The position numbers were made by a program, and so were the translations under genes. The notes under the pieces were generated by a model that was given only the letters and a program-made list of their open reading frames with translations, did no database searches and had not been told where the DNA came from. DNA of 64,000 nucleotides from Ephydatia muelleri (Eukaryota; Porifera; Demospongiae; Spongillida; Spongillidae), in assembly GCA_013339895.1 (NCBI GenBank), contig JABACO010000021.1, forward strand, positions 310,001 through 374,000. The letters are read 5' to 3'. Positions 48,885 to 61,000 of this stretch are shown here, piece by piece. Numbering within the stretch: position 1 is the stretch's first letter; every line of letters begins with the position of its first letter.

Positions 48885-49732
48885 ATGGAGACTTCGCCGA
48901 TACTGTCCAACGTGAAGCACGTGATTCTAGTTCTCTCTGGAAAGGGAGGTGTGGGCAAGAGCACAGTTGCGACTCAACTCGCCCTCACCTTAGTGCAGGC
49001 GGGAAACAAGGTATCTTATTTGAACCAAGTGTGGTCTGGTTACGCACAGTCTGGTCCCTGCTTTTAGGTTGGCGTGCTTGACATAGACTTATGTGGACCT
49101 AGTGTGCCTCACATGCTCAATGTTGAAGGCCATGACGTGCATCAGAGCTCTGAAGGGTATGAAAAGTTTCTTGTGTGCAGTCTGTAGTTCAGTCAAATAT
49201 TCAATCGTCTTGTGTTTGAGCAAGAAGCATACCCATACCGAGCAAGAAGCATACCCGTACCGAGCAAGAAGCATACCCGTACCGAGCGTAGAGAAAGGTA
49301 CTCGTCAGATATTGATTTAAATAGCTTGTTTGTTTTTGGTAGCCAATAGCCAGCCACCACAAATTACTCAAAATGAGATTAAAAGCAGATTAAATTCCTT
49401 CTAAAAGTCATTCATTAGAACTGGTTTTGTTTCTGTGAATTATTAATACACATTCCATAATGAAAGCTTTAACTTGAAGGGAACAGTACAACCTGGCTGG
49501 TACTTGTGTGACGAAGTATAAAGATTGGGTTTCGTTTTAATCCTTCCAGCTGGGTACCCGTGTACACTGATGCCAGTCAAAGGTTGGGTGTAATGTCCAT
49601 TGGATTTTTGCTTCAGAACAAAGATGATGCTGTGGTGTGGAGAGGGCCTAAGAAGAATGGTATGACGCCACACATACACACACATATGCACAGAGGGCCT
49701 GGAAATGGGCGTGAAACTTAATTTATAACCTG

Positions 49733-49796
<64 letters not shown>

Positions 49797-52700
49797 ACTT
49801 TGGGTGTTGAAACAGCTATGATCAAGCAGTTCCTAACAGACGTATTGTGGGGTGATCTAGACTACCTTGTTGTAGACACACCTCCAGGTAAGACCGTATG
49901 ATGTGGTGGGCTAAACCGAATGGGCTGTTCTGATATCTCTGTTAAGAATTGGCATTGACCTAGTCTGTTACAAGTGGACTGCTTTCATCTCAAAGGCATA
50001 GCGAACCTCCATTTGTCCCTGTATATGTATTTGTTCTTTGCCAGACACATACCTCTATCTCATCATCTCATCTCAAGGGACAAGTGATGAGCACATTTCT
50101 GTAGTGGAGAACCTGAGTGACCTCAGACCTGATGGTGCGGTTGTGGTGACTACCCCTCAGGGTGTGGCTCTTGCTGATGTTAGGCGAGAGCTATCCTTCT
50201 GTGTCAAGCTGAAGCTTCCCATCCTTGGGGTGGTGGAGAATATGAGCGGATATATCTGTCCTCATTGCAAGGTGTGTTATACATTACCACGGGTGGATCG
50301 AGCAAGTTGGTGCAATGAATAATTCTGGGTGCTGTCTCCCTAACTGCTAGGGGTTGTGGGTGCTGTCTCCCTAACTGCTAGAGGTTATGGGTGCTGTCTC
50401 CCTAACTGCTAGGGGTTGTGGGTGCTGTCTCCCTAACTGCTAGAGGTTATGGGTGCTGTCTCCCTAACTGCTAGGGGTTGTGGGTGCTGTCTCCCTAACT
50501 GCTAGAGGTTATGGGTGCTGTCTCCCTAACTGCTAGGGGTTATGGGTGCTGTCTCCCTAACTGCTAGGGGTTATGGGTGCTGTCTCCCTAACTGCTAGAG
50601 GTTATGGGTGCTGTCTCCCTAACTGCTAGGGGTTGTGGGTGCTGTCTCCCTAACTGCTAGAGGTTATGGGTGCTGTCTCTTTAACTGCTAGGGGTTATGG
50701 GTGCTGTCTCCCTAACTGCTAGGGGTTATGGGTGCTGTCTCCCTAACTGCTAGGGGTTATGGGTGCTGTCTCCCTAACTGCTAGGGGTTATGGGTGCTGT
50801 CTCCCTAACTGCTAGAGGTTATGGGTGCTGTCTCCCTAACTGCTAGAGGTTATGGGTGCTGTCTCCCTAACTGCTAGGGGTTGTGGGTGCTGTCTCCCTA
50901 ACTGCTAGGGGTTATGGGTGCTGTCTCCCTAACTGCTAGGGGTTATGGGTGCTGTCTCCCTAACTGCTAGGGGTTGTGGGTGCTGTCTCCCTAACTGCTA
51001 GGGGTTATGGGTGCTGTCTCCCTAACTGCTAGGGGTTATGGGTGCTGTCTCCCTAACTGCTAGGGGTTATGGGTGCTGTCTCCCTAACTGCTAGAGGTTA
51101 TGGGTGCTGTCTCCCTAACTGCTAGAGGTTATGGGTGCTGTCTCCCTAACTGCTAGGGGTTGTGGGTGCTGTCTCCCTAACTGCTAGAGGTTATGGGTGC
51201 TGTCTCCCTAACTGCTAGAGGTTATGGGTGCTGTCTCCCTAACTGCTAGGGGTTATGGGTGCTGTCTCCCTAACTGCTAGGGGTTATGGGTGCTGTCTCC
51301 CTAACTGCTAGGGGTTATGGGTGCTGTCTCCCTAACTGCTAGGGGTTATGGGTGCTGTCTCCCTAACTGCTAGGGGTTATGGGTGCTGTCTCCCTAACTG
51401 CTAGAGGTTATGGGTGCTGTCTCCCTAACTGCTAGAGGTTATGGGTGCTGTCTCCCTAACTGCTAGGGGTTATGGGTGCTGTCTCCCTAACTGCTAGGGG
51501 TTATGGGTGCTGTCTCCCTAACTGCTAGGGGTTATGGGTGCTGTCTCCCTAACTGCTAGAGGTTATGGGTGCTGTCTCCCTAACTGCTAGAGGTTATGGG
51601 TGCTGTCTCCCTAACTGCTAGGGGTTGTGGGTGCTGTCTCCCTAACTGCTAGGGGTTATGGGTGCTGTCTCCCTAACTGCTAGGGGTTATGGGTGCTGTC
51701 TCCCTAACTGCTAGGGGTTATGGGTGCTGTCTCCCTAACTGCTAGGGGTTGTGGGTGCTGTCTCCCTAACTGCTAGGGGTTATGGGTGCTGTCTCCCTAA
51801 CTGCTAGGGGTTATGGGTGCTGTCTCCCTAACTGCTAGGGGTTATGGGTGCTGTCTCCCTAACTGCTAGAGGTTATGGGTGCTGTCTCCCTAACTGCTAG
51901 AGGTTATGGGTGCTGTCTCCCTAACTGCTAGGGGTTATGGGTGCTGTCTCCCTAACTGCTAGGGGTTATGGGTGCTGTCTCCCTAACTGCTAGGGGTTAT
52001 GGGTGCTGTCTCCCTAACTGCTAGAGGTTATGGGTGCTGTCTCCCTAACTGCTAGAGGTTATGGGTGCTGTCTCCCTAACTGCTAGGGGTTATGGGTGCT
52101 GTCTGCCTAACTGCTAGAGGTTATGGGTGCTGTCTCCCTAACTGCTAGAGGTTATGGGTGCTGTCTCCCTAACTGCTAGGGGTTGTGGGGAGCACTCTAA
52201 GCTTCCCCATTGAGGCCTTAGGCTGAGCCTCAGGAAACACGTATTTCAGGTGCAATCGAGGTGCCAAAACTGCTTACAATAAAATGCACAGTATTTTCAA
52301 GCAATGTCTACACATAGCGAATGATATGCATGTAGTCAAAACGGATGTTTGATTGGTATGTACTAGGATTAAGGCGTTCGCATTAATCCTGCTTCACCCT
52401 GCAAGTGTATGCATGCTATATTGAGAGTGCACAACCTTCATTCGCTACTGGGGGCTTCATACATGCATGCACTCTAGCCATAGCAATTTATAATTTCCTC
52501 TTCTTTGCAGCCCCACATGTTGAATTTAATTATATGGCAGAGCTGATTCTCTCTTCTTTTGATCCACAACACCACTTTTGTGCGCTTAAACACTTCAATT
52601 GTTATATGAATTTCTAATTAATAATCATTACTTGGTCCCAAGGGGGGGGGGGGGGGGGGGGGGGGGGTCTGTCTTGGACTCCAAAGACCACCCCCCTTGA

Positions 52701-53433
52701 ATCCGCCCCTGATTACAGACCATACAGACCACCAGTATGCCAATCTTCCCAAACCTCATACCACCATATAGTATTGTCTTCCTTATCTCTATGTCAGGTC
52801 TATTTCTTATAGAGCTATAACATTTCTCTTGTGCAGGAATGCAGTAATGTGTTCTCCATGGGAGGTGGAGAATCTCTGGCAGAAGAGTTCAAAGTACCAT
52901 TTCTTGGTAAGTGTTTATACTGATATACATGTGGACCTGAAGTTCATATTAATTGTTTGGGCTCAAAAGTATGTAGTAGAATGCATGCAGTGAATGTTAG
53001 TAGTTGGTGACTGATGGTTAGTTGACTCTTTCGCGGGCAAAGCCAATTATTACGGTACATATGTTGTGCAAAAAAAAAAAAGTGTTGCGCATTGCAGGAA
53101 AACGTAGTTAGCAAACAACTTACACTATATGACCAAGAAACAACTGATCAATATGTTGTTGTCTGCAAAGATAAACAGAGTGGCTTTAGTATAGCACCTG
53201 TGGAGTAATATTGCTCTGTTGCCAGTGAAAGAGTTAACTATTTAGAGTGTGATGGCAGTTAGCACCACTTGAAGTCTTTCATTTGTGTGTCAGGTCGTCT
53301 TCCATTGGATGCACGCCTGACTCAGTGCCTAGAGGAAGGGCAAAGCTTTGTGGACTTATATCCAGGATCACCTGTACAGCAAGAAATGGTTAAGATTGTT
53401 GCAAAGCTGGCTGGTCAAAACAAGCCAAGTTAG
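48885..53433 (+). CDS. NUBP2: Cytosolic Fe-S cluster assembly factor NUBP2 (Cfd1 type)
   Basis: Seven exons close in frame: 48885-49010, 49068-49156, 49550-49659, 49816-49887, 50078-50271, 52837-52906 and 53294-53433, giving 266 residues (271 in human). It is a Mrp/NBP35-family P-loop ATPase that, with NUBP1, scaffolds [4Fe-4S] clusters for cytosolic and nuclear proteins. Seen: deviant Walker [11 protein letters not shown] (residues 18-27), [13 protein letters not shown], Walker B-like [27 protein letters not shown], the bridging-cluster cysteines in MSGYICPHC followed by CSNVF, and the [10 protein letters not shown] tail. It lacks the N-terminal four-Cys ferredoxin-like domain of NUBP1, which fixes the assignment. 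CPHC falls at the end of exon 5, just before a 2.6-kb intron made mostly of a 31-bp minisatellite. Confidence 0.95.
49199..49280. repeat. ~25-bp minisatellite in NUBP2 intron 2
   Basis: Three units containing gagcaagaagcatacccgta. Confidence 0.85.
49733..49796. repeat. (TG)n microsatellite in NUBP2 intron 3
   Basis: About 31 uninterrupted gt repeats, ending 19 bp before the next exon. Confidence 0.97.
50325..52190. repeat. 31-bp minisatellite, ~60 copies, in NUBP2 intron 5
   Basis: Long homogeneous array of a unit containing gctgtctccctaactgctag. Three variant classes (aggggttatggg, agaggttatggg, aggggttgtggg) recur in a patterned order, suggesting higher-order amplification. There are no unique spacers. 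Confidence 0.97.
52641..52667. repeat. Poly-G tract
   Basis: About 25 consecutive G residues in NUBP2 intron 5; length is likely uncertain in any assembly. Confidence 0.9.
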
Positions 53434-53726
53434 TCTGTGAATTTGCCAAGTACTGTTTGTGTGTGTGCGTGTTTGCAATCTTTTGTTTGTGTTCAGTTGT
53501 TGGCAATCTTACATCTATTGCAACTTTTGTCATAAAGGAAGTTTTGCATCTGGGATAGACTTTGATTAGCACTGGCGTGATGACAAACATCCAATGTTAT
53601 ACATTCACAGGCAGTTCCTAGGCAGTTACACTCACACTCACATAACAGGTTCTACTGATGTCCACTGATACACTGAATGAACGCTGAAGTGTGTCACAAG
53701 TCATGGAGGCTTTGGTGGAGAAGTGG
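53434..53726. other. Tail-to-tail gap NUBP2 / membrane protein gene
   Basis: 293 bp between convergent stop codons. No feature beyond 3' flanks is seen. Confidence 0.5.
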
Positions 53727-56185
53727 TCATGGAGGAGCAGGAGGGTAGTGGTCTGGTCCAGCTCTAGGGGGTGTGGCTAGGGCTGGCATTGATGAGAGCC
53801 TGCCAGCCCTCATACCGTGGGGTGGGCGTGGTCCTAGCTCTGAGTCTCGAGGAGTTGATACAAGAAGAGCAGCACTTTTGCACACAGCACTCACAGGAGA
53901 AAGAGGGGGCGTGGCATTGTGGTGTGTGTCATCCTGGATTGGTTGAGCATTTTGGGGAGGGGGTGTGGCCACATTGGGAGGGAGTGGGGCCATATCAGGA
54001 GAAGACACTGCTTTGCTGATGGGAGAAGTTTTTTTGTCCTGTTTGGTTTTAGTATTACTTTTACTTTCTGATCCAATAATGTCGGATTCATCTTCACTGT
54101 GAATCACATAGTTCCCATGTGGGAGGCCTGGGGACCCCTTGCTGGATGGATCTTTTTTTGATACTTTCTGATAAGTTCTGTTCCACTTCCATTTGATGTA
54201 GAGGCACCTGATGCCCTGGTGAATATGAACACCACACCCACACATGTGATCCCATGGACACCACACCCACAACCCCTAGACACATACCCCAATGGGTATC
54301 AGTAACAGATAAAGCAGGAGTGTGTTGAATGAAGTCAGTATTAAAGCCAACACAGGTTTGCTTTCAATCCTTAGACTTAGGGCCATATGCTCCAGCACCT
54401 GTGTGTGTAATCTTTTTGGAGGGAGGCAGAACATGGCTTCTGTGATGACATGACATGTGGGGAAAGGATTGAAGTACAATTCTCTCATTGCCATGGAACA
54501 CACCATCACTGGTCTGCACTGCAGTGGTCATGATAAGCTCCACCCCTTCCTGACACAGGGAATACACCTCCAGATAGCAGTCATGCATGCGTTGGTGAGT
54601 GTACAGCTCTCTAACAGTGTCATTGTCACTAGGCAGAACAGACATAGCAGTGGAATCATGGGATGCATTCAAAAGGGACTGCACAAAAGCCTGAAAAGTG
54701 TTATGTGTGTGGGTGTGTGTCAATGTGCACAAGTGCATGTGTATACATGTGTGTACTTGTGACATTGTATGCTTGTATATGTGTGTGTATGTGTGTGTAT
54801 GTGTGTGTGTATGTGTGTGTGTATGTGTGTGTATGTGTGTGTGTATGTGTGTATGTGTGTGTATGTGTGTGTGTGTATGTGTGTGTGTGTGTGTCTGTAG
54901 TTATTACCAGTCAGGATAGAATCCCACTGAGATGACCATAGGTGTCTGCTCTGTTCCCGGGCTTTGGAGGGAAAACCTGCTCTCCTGCATTGTTACCACT
55001 CTGTCATGCCCTAACACATCTCCACGACGACAGCCGTGATCAATTGTGAATACATCCTATAGCACAGCAATATTTAGTTTTAGCATAATATACATAAACA
55101 TGTATGTGTGTGTCCATACAAACAATGTTGAATCTTGTATGCAGTGTGCAGTGTGTATGTTTGCCTCCAGATACAATGGTAAAGCATATTACTATAGGGG
55201 TTGGAGTGAGGTCATGGAAGCCTATCCTTACGTTAGGTGACTCTTTAAAGGTGACGTGGATCTGTGCTTCTTTGCTGTTTACTTCTGTTCTGTCTATGTA
55301 AGTGCGACCTGCATTGAAGGAGGAGTGGCTGAAGTTTGAGTTTGAGTCCTAGGATGCAGTAACCATGGCTACGATGAGTGTGGTGTGCCAACCTACTTCT
55401 GTCCACGTTACAAGTAGGGAGAATCCTTTTGTGTGCACCTCTTAGCGTCAGACGACAGGCCACAGTGTTGTCATCAGGCTGGCCAGTATAGTCCATGGAA
55501 GCTACCTCAAAGATACAGCTGTGATAAGACTCATCGGCAGTGCTGTAATTTTCGGAGGTCTCTGACTGTGGCATTTTTACCATAAACTCAAGAGCTGCTG
55601 GTAACTTCTATAAAAAAAATGGAGAAGCCATCCATAAAGATGGCATTGGTACAATATATTCCATAGATCTAGAATGCATTTACAACTAGGGATTTGGATC
55701 ACTATTTATGGTAATCGAGTGATGTATTGCATACACCTAGGACAAAACACTTGTCTGTTGTGACTCCAGAATATGCCAGGATGAAGCAAACTGTTGCCTA
55801 GTACTATATTACCTCAAATCTTTGCTGTCCAGGGCCATTTATATCCAAGTTACCACAAGACAGTCTTGCTTCAAACTGTGACTGTTCAACACCCTTGTGG
55901 TGTGTTAAGAGGTGATACATCTCTATGAATACAATCATATTTACCATTTCATCTGTTGGAATGTAGAACACGAGTGATACTTGACCCTCCAAGTAGCTGT
56001 TATTAAATGCGACAGACCAAAGGGTATCGGAGCATACCGGAGTGTTCGACTGCAAAGGCAACTATCTAACGACACATTATACAGTATTGCGTTACCTGTG
56101 CCATTGCACCCAAACAGGGCATGCAGCCACAAATGGCCATGCACACCAGCAGTACTATTTGCGCGCCTTGCATAGTTGCAGCCAT
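53727..56185 (-). CDS. Predicted type I single-pass membrane protein, family not recognised
   Basis: Exons read from the minus strand: 56185-56096, 56049-55813, 55607-55397, 55308-55232, 55056 to about 54925 (donor uncertain), 54690 to about 54478 (donor uncertain), 54398-54288 and 54215-53727; roughly 500-520 residues. It starts with a signal peptide (IVLLVCMAICGCMPCLGA). A Cys-containing extracellular part follows (VCSDTLWSVAFNNSYLEGQV, SYHSCIFEVASMDY, VACRLTLRG, RTYIDRTEVNSKEAQIHVTF, HDCYLEVYSLCQEGVELI). The transmembrane helix is SKPVLALILTSFNTLLLYLL, next to a basic cytoplasmic start (YIKWKWNRTYQKVSKK) and a Pro/Ser/acidic tail ending HYPPAPP. No family is recognised. For exon 5 the donors after HDRV, TPM or VIS keep frame with the next exon. 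Its start is 145 bp from the SAM-angiomotin-like gene. Confidence 0.65.
54710..54897. repeat. TG/TA simple repeat in the membrane protein gene intron
   Basis: gtgtgtatgtgtgtgtatgt-type sequence fills the intron between exons 5 and 6. Confidence 0.95.
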
Positions 56186-56330
56186 AAACAAGACATCGCC
56201 GCTATATGAACGACCTTTTCTACGAAATTGCAGCTGTAAATGTTGTCCTAGCAACGGGACTACTTCCGGCATCACTTATTTGGCACTATATAAATCGGGA
56301 TAGGTCGATTGAATTAATAACTGTGGCTAT
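56186..56330. promoter_or_regulatory. Divergent promoter region membrane protein / SAM-angiomotin-like gene
   Basis: 145 bp separate the two start codons. A cactatataaatcggg stretch (56284-56299) looks like a TATA box about 40 bp upstream of the plus-strand ATG. Confidence 0.6.
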
Positions 56331-57225
56331 ATGGAGGAGCAGAGGACGTTTGTCGACTGGACTGAGAATGAGGTCTTGCAGTGGTTATCAACGCTCGACC
56401 TAGGCAGTGATTATTCGGAACGCTTCCTAGGTTAGTTCATGCTGCACTCGTAGGAATGCAACAGTCTACGTTCAGGTGTTGGAGAGATAGAGGTTGTGTT
56501 GGTTCAATGTGCGATACGTTGTAAGAGAAAGGGTGCCAACGAACAAGCTTACACAGTCTTGGACTATTTAGATTTTTTAATACAGCCGTTGCGATTTGAC
56601 AGCCATTCCACCGACGTGGTGTTGCATGTACTCTGTACTCTATAGTACTACTAGCTATATCCTCCAGGTAAAAAAATCACTGGAGCGTCACTGTTGCAGC
56701 TGAACCCTGAAGCTCTCGGTAATTAAGATCCGCCCATCAATGGACAGTTAAATCACGTGATCCCATTCCCCTGCCCTCCAGACTCTCTGAACATCACAGA
56801 TGGAGCTGATCGTCTTAAGATCATCCAGTCTGTGACCACCATGAGGGCAGATCTTCTTGTGTCTGCCAGCTCCAGTCGTAACTCTTTAACCCGTAACCAT
56901 AGCGAGGGGACTCCCCCTACAAGGGCCCGAAACTTCAGTGAAGGGATGATCAAAAGGTTTCCAAACACACAGCGAGTTCGAAGGCAACCCAGAGTTGACG
57001 GGCATGACACAACATCACCATCACAGTTTAGAAAACCCCCCAAACTGCTTTCATTGGATGAGGGAGAAGCAGACAATCGAAGGCAAATAGAGTCCATGCT
57101 GACACTCAGAGCCCATAATAAGAAGTACCTTTCTAGAAGCATGGATGGACTGCTTAAGGTGAACTTCTCATTTATCTGATAACGTGCATGATCGAGTGCA
57201 TATGTCTTGTGTGTATATTTACATA

Positions 57226-57287
<62 letters not shown>

Positions 57288-57988
57288 GCTCCTACATTCT
57301 GGTTTTGGAAGGCACATTGCATTCTCGTCTGTTGACTTGCAGTACTCCTGTTCAGTGCATGGTTAGGCCTGGGTCTGGGTTTTAATGATTTCACCATTCA
57401 TTTTTGTACACAATGCAGAGGCAGTTCTTGTCAATACCACATACATTTGCATTGAAAAAGCTTTTGTTACATAACTTACTAATTATAATGGACCTTCTGG
57501 GCCAAAGTTGAGCCTTTGATAGCTGGATACAGAGCTTTGGCAGGAGGCACATTTGCTTCAAACTAGGGAGGATATGTGCTTAGCCTGGTCTTACACTGGG
57601 AACCAGACATACAATTGGAGCCAACCTTAGATGGTTTAAGTGTTTCATTGGCTAGAGCTAACTAATGCATTCTTTCAGTACAAACTTGGCTGTGAGCTTG
57701 AAAGGCTGCACATGCTCGGAACTGTTTCAGAGGCTGATTGTAACTGGCCATTGTGGTACTCTTCCATCCCAGGATAGACGGCCCCAGACCACTGGCACAG
57801 AGAGTGGCTCTGCTCGGCTTGTGGAGGTGTTGAAACAAGAGAATTACTCGCTGAAGACGGAACTAGACACTTACTACCAGAAAGTGCGCAAGCTTCTCAA
57901 GGTACAAAGCAAATCAACTCTTGCATGATAGTAGTGAGTGGGCATGGATTGGAGTTTAAATTGTCATATGGTAGTGTTAGAAACAAAA

Positions 57989-58022
<34 letters not shown>

Positions 58023-61000
58023 CACACAAGGCAGGTTAAAGTCATCCTTCACCTGCCCACCAATGTCTGTGGGGGGAAGCAGTGATAGGTGGCTGATTTA
58101 TGTAGTGTTCAATAAGCAATTCATAGACCCACAGCCTATAGTATTCATGTTCCCATGTGTGTTGTTGACTGCACAGTGCTGAGTTCAGCATGCCTTAGAA
58201 ATCCCCTAGCAATAGTATTCTGTCATCCTGTGTCTCGCCAGTAGAGCATAGTGTTGTAGCATACTTCCTTCCTCCCTCCCTCCCTCCCTTCCTCCCTTCC
58301 TCCCTTCCTCCCTCCCTCCCTCCCTCCCTCCCTCCCTCCCTTCCTCCCTCCCTCCCTCCCTCCCTCCCTCCCTCCCTCCCTCCCTCCCTCCCTCCCTCCC
58401 TCCCTCCCTCCCTCCTTAAAGCTTGAACAGGAGGTGGAACATGTGCGTGATGCCTACAGACTACTAGAGAGCAGCAGCATGAAGAGGGAGAAGCTTGAAG
58501 CAGCTGTGCGATCACGCCTTGAGGAGGAACTGAAGAGGCTCAGAGAGAACCAGCAAGGTATGTCACTGAGGTGGTACAAAGGCTGGGATATTGTGATGGG
58601 TCAGTGCACCTATCAGATGACTATTCTGTTACTGACGTGTGTGTGGATGATTGCATAGCTTCTCAGTGCACATCTGGTGGCAAGACCCGAACATCTCAAA
58701 GATGTGGTCTCATATTTTCAACCTGTCAACTACAGCATGTGTTGTTTATGGTACCACTGGCTACCCTGAATGGGTGAGCTTTAGATAGAACTAAAGGAGG
58801 AGAACGATTACTACAAAAGTAATTAGCATTAACAAGAGGCATTAATCATTTGATGTGTCACAACACTTGGTGCATGTCAGTGCATCATATTCTGTTGGTG
58901 TACATATACACTTTCATCACCCACACATATGACACACTCTCATCACACACACCCACCTTCACACAGTAGGTACCAATGCTGGTGAAGCAAGCCCTCCTAA
59001 AAAGAAAGCAGTAAGTGTTATATAGGGAAGGAGGGAGAAGAGGACGAGGTAAAGGGGGAGGAGGGAGAAGAGGGAGGAGGGAGGAGGGAGAAGAGGACGA
59101 GGGTAAAGGGGAGGAGGGAGAAGAGGGAGAAGAGGGAGGAGGGAGGAGGGAGAAGAGGAAGGAGGGAGAAGAGGAAGGAGGGAGAAGGGGAGGAGGGAGA
59201 ATGGGGAGGAGGGAGAAGAGGGAGGAGGGAGAAGAGGAAGGAGGGAGAGGGGAGGAGGGAGAATGGGGAGGAGGGAGAAGAGGGAGGAGGGAGAAGGGGA
59301 GGAGGGAGAATGGGGAGGAGGGAGAAGAGGGAGGAGGGAGAAGAGGGAGGAGGGAGAAGAGGGAGGAGGGAGAAGAGGGAAGAGGGAGGAGGGAGAAGAG
59401 GGAGGAGGGAGAATGGGGAGAATGGGGAGGAGGGAGAAGAGGAGGAGGGAGAATGGGGAGGAGGGAGAAGAGGGAGGAGGGAGAATGGGGAGGAGGGAGA
59501 AGAGGGAGGAGGGAGAATGGGGAGGAGGGAGAAGAGGGAGGAGGGAGAATGGGGAGGAGGGAGAAGAGGGAGGAGGGAGAATGGGGAGGAGGGAGAAGAG
59601 AGAGGGGAGAAGAGGGAGGAGGGAGAATGGGGAGGAGGAAGAAGAGGGAGGAGGGAGAATGGGGAGAATGGGGAGGAGGGAGAATGAGGAGGAGGAGAAG
59701 GGGAGGAAGGGGAATGGGGAGGGAGGGAGAATGGGGAGGAGGGAGAGGAGGGAGAAGGGGAGGAGGGAGAATGGGGAGGAGGGAGAAGGGGAGAAGGAGA
59801 AGAGGAGGAGGGAGAAGGGGAGGAGGGAGAAGGGAGGAGGGAGAAGGGGAGAAGGGAGAAGGGGAGGAGGGAGAAGGGGAGGAGGGAGAAGGGGAGGAGG
59901 AGGGAGAAGGGGAGGAGGGAGAAGGGGAGGAGGGAGAAGGGGAGGAGGGAGAAGGGGAGGAGGGAGAAGGGGAGGAGGGAGAAGGGGAGGAGGGAGAAGG
60001 GGAGGAGGGAGAAGGGGAGGCAGGTTGTATATTGGTAAGTGAAGTTGTGTTTTGAAGTTCACTGAATGATCATGTTTGTGTGGTCATGATTATTTCCCTT
60101 GTACAGGGAGCTAAAAAGGAGATTGCAAGAAGAGATACAATGATCATGAAGTTAATCAAACAAAGTATGTTACAGTGTCCGTGCTTACAGCTTTGTTACA
60201 GATGTTACATTACATTAGCCATGATCAATACACATGTACACCACACATACACACACATGGACTGACGATGCATTTAGTGTGTAAATATTATATTGGTTAA
60301 AAGTCATCTGTGGTCAAAACAGTCAATGCGTACTGTACCTCCCAAACAGACAATGATCAAGTTCTATATAGAGAGCAGCTGGAGAAGGACCTTGTGTCAG
60401 CTAAGGTAGCACTTCAAGAGAGGGTTGGTGAAAATGTTGTTTCCACTCCCAATTCCAGCCAGTTGGATTCAGAGGTATGTATCCAGATGTGCATCAATTG
60501 GAGTTGATGGCATACTGCGAGCAATGATTAGTACTTTGCAAGCAATGATTAGTACTTAATTGCTGACAGGGAGATAACAGGCTTACTATCCACATTTCAT
60601 TTCACTCAAGAGCAACATGTAGTTGTTTCACTTCCTCACACATTATACACCCTCACTCTCCACCATTTCACACATCACACTGCATTACCTTCATATTAAC
60701 ATATCACCTAACATCTCACACTCCACACTCTCACCTCCACACTCCACACCCTCACCACACTCTCACCTCCACACATCATGCACTCATCTGCACATACCAC
60801 ATCCTCACCTCCACACATCACACTCTCACCTCCACACATCACACTCTTACCTCCACATGTTGCACCCTCACTTCCACACATCACAGCTTGACAGGTACTC
60901 CACACAGTATGCACAGAGCATTGAGAAGTTGAAAGCAGTGCTCGAAGCCATGCAGAAGTCAAGTCAGAAGAGAGAGAATTTGGAGAAACGCTTGAGACAA

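Noticed and set aside
58959-60062. Long open frames on both strands of the homopurine tract
   Set aside because: Low-complexity Gly/Arg/Glu and Pro/Leu/Ser products of a minisatellite within an intron; no start context or domain.
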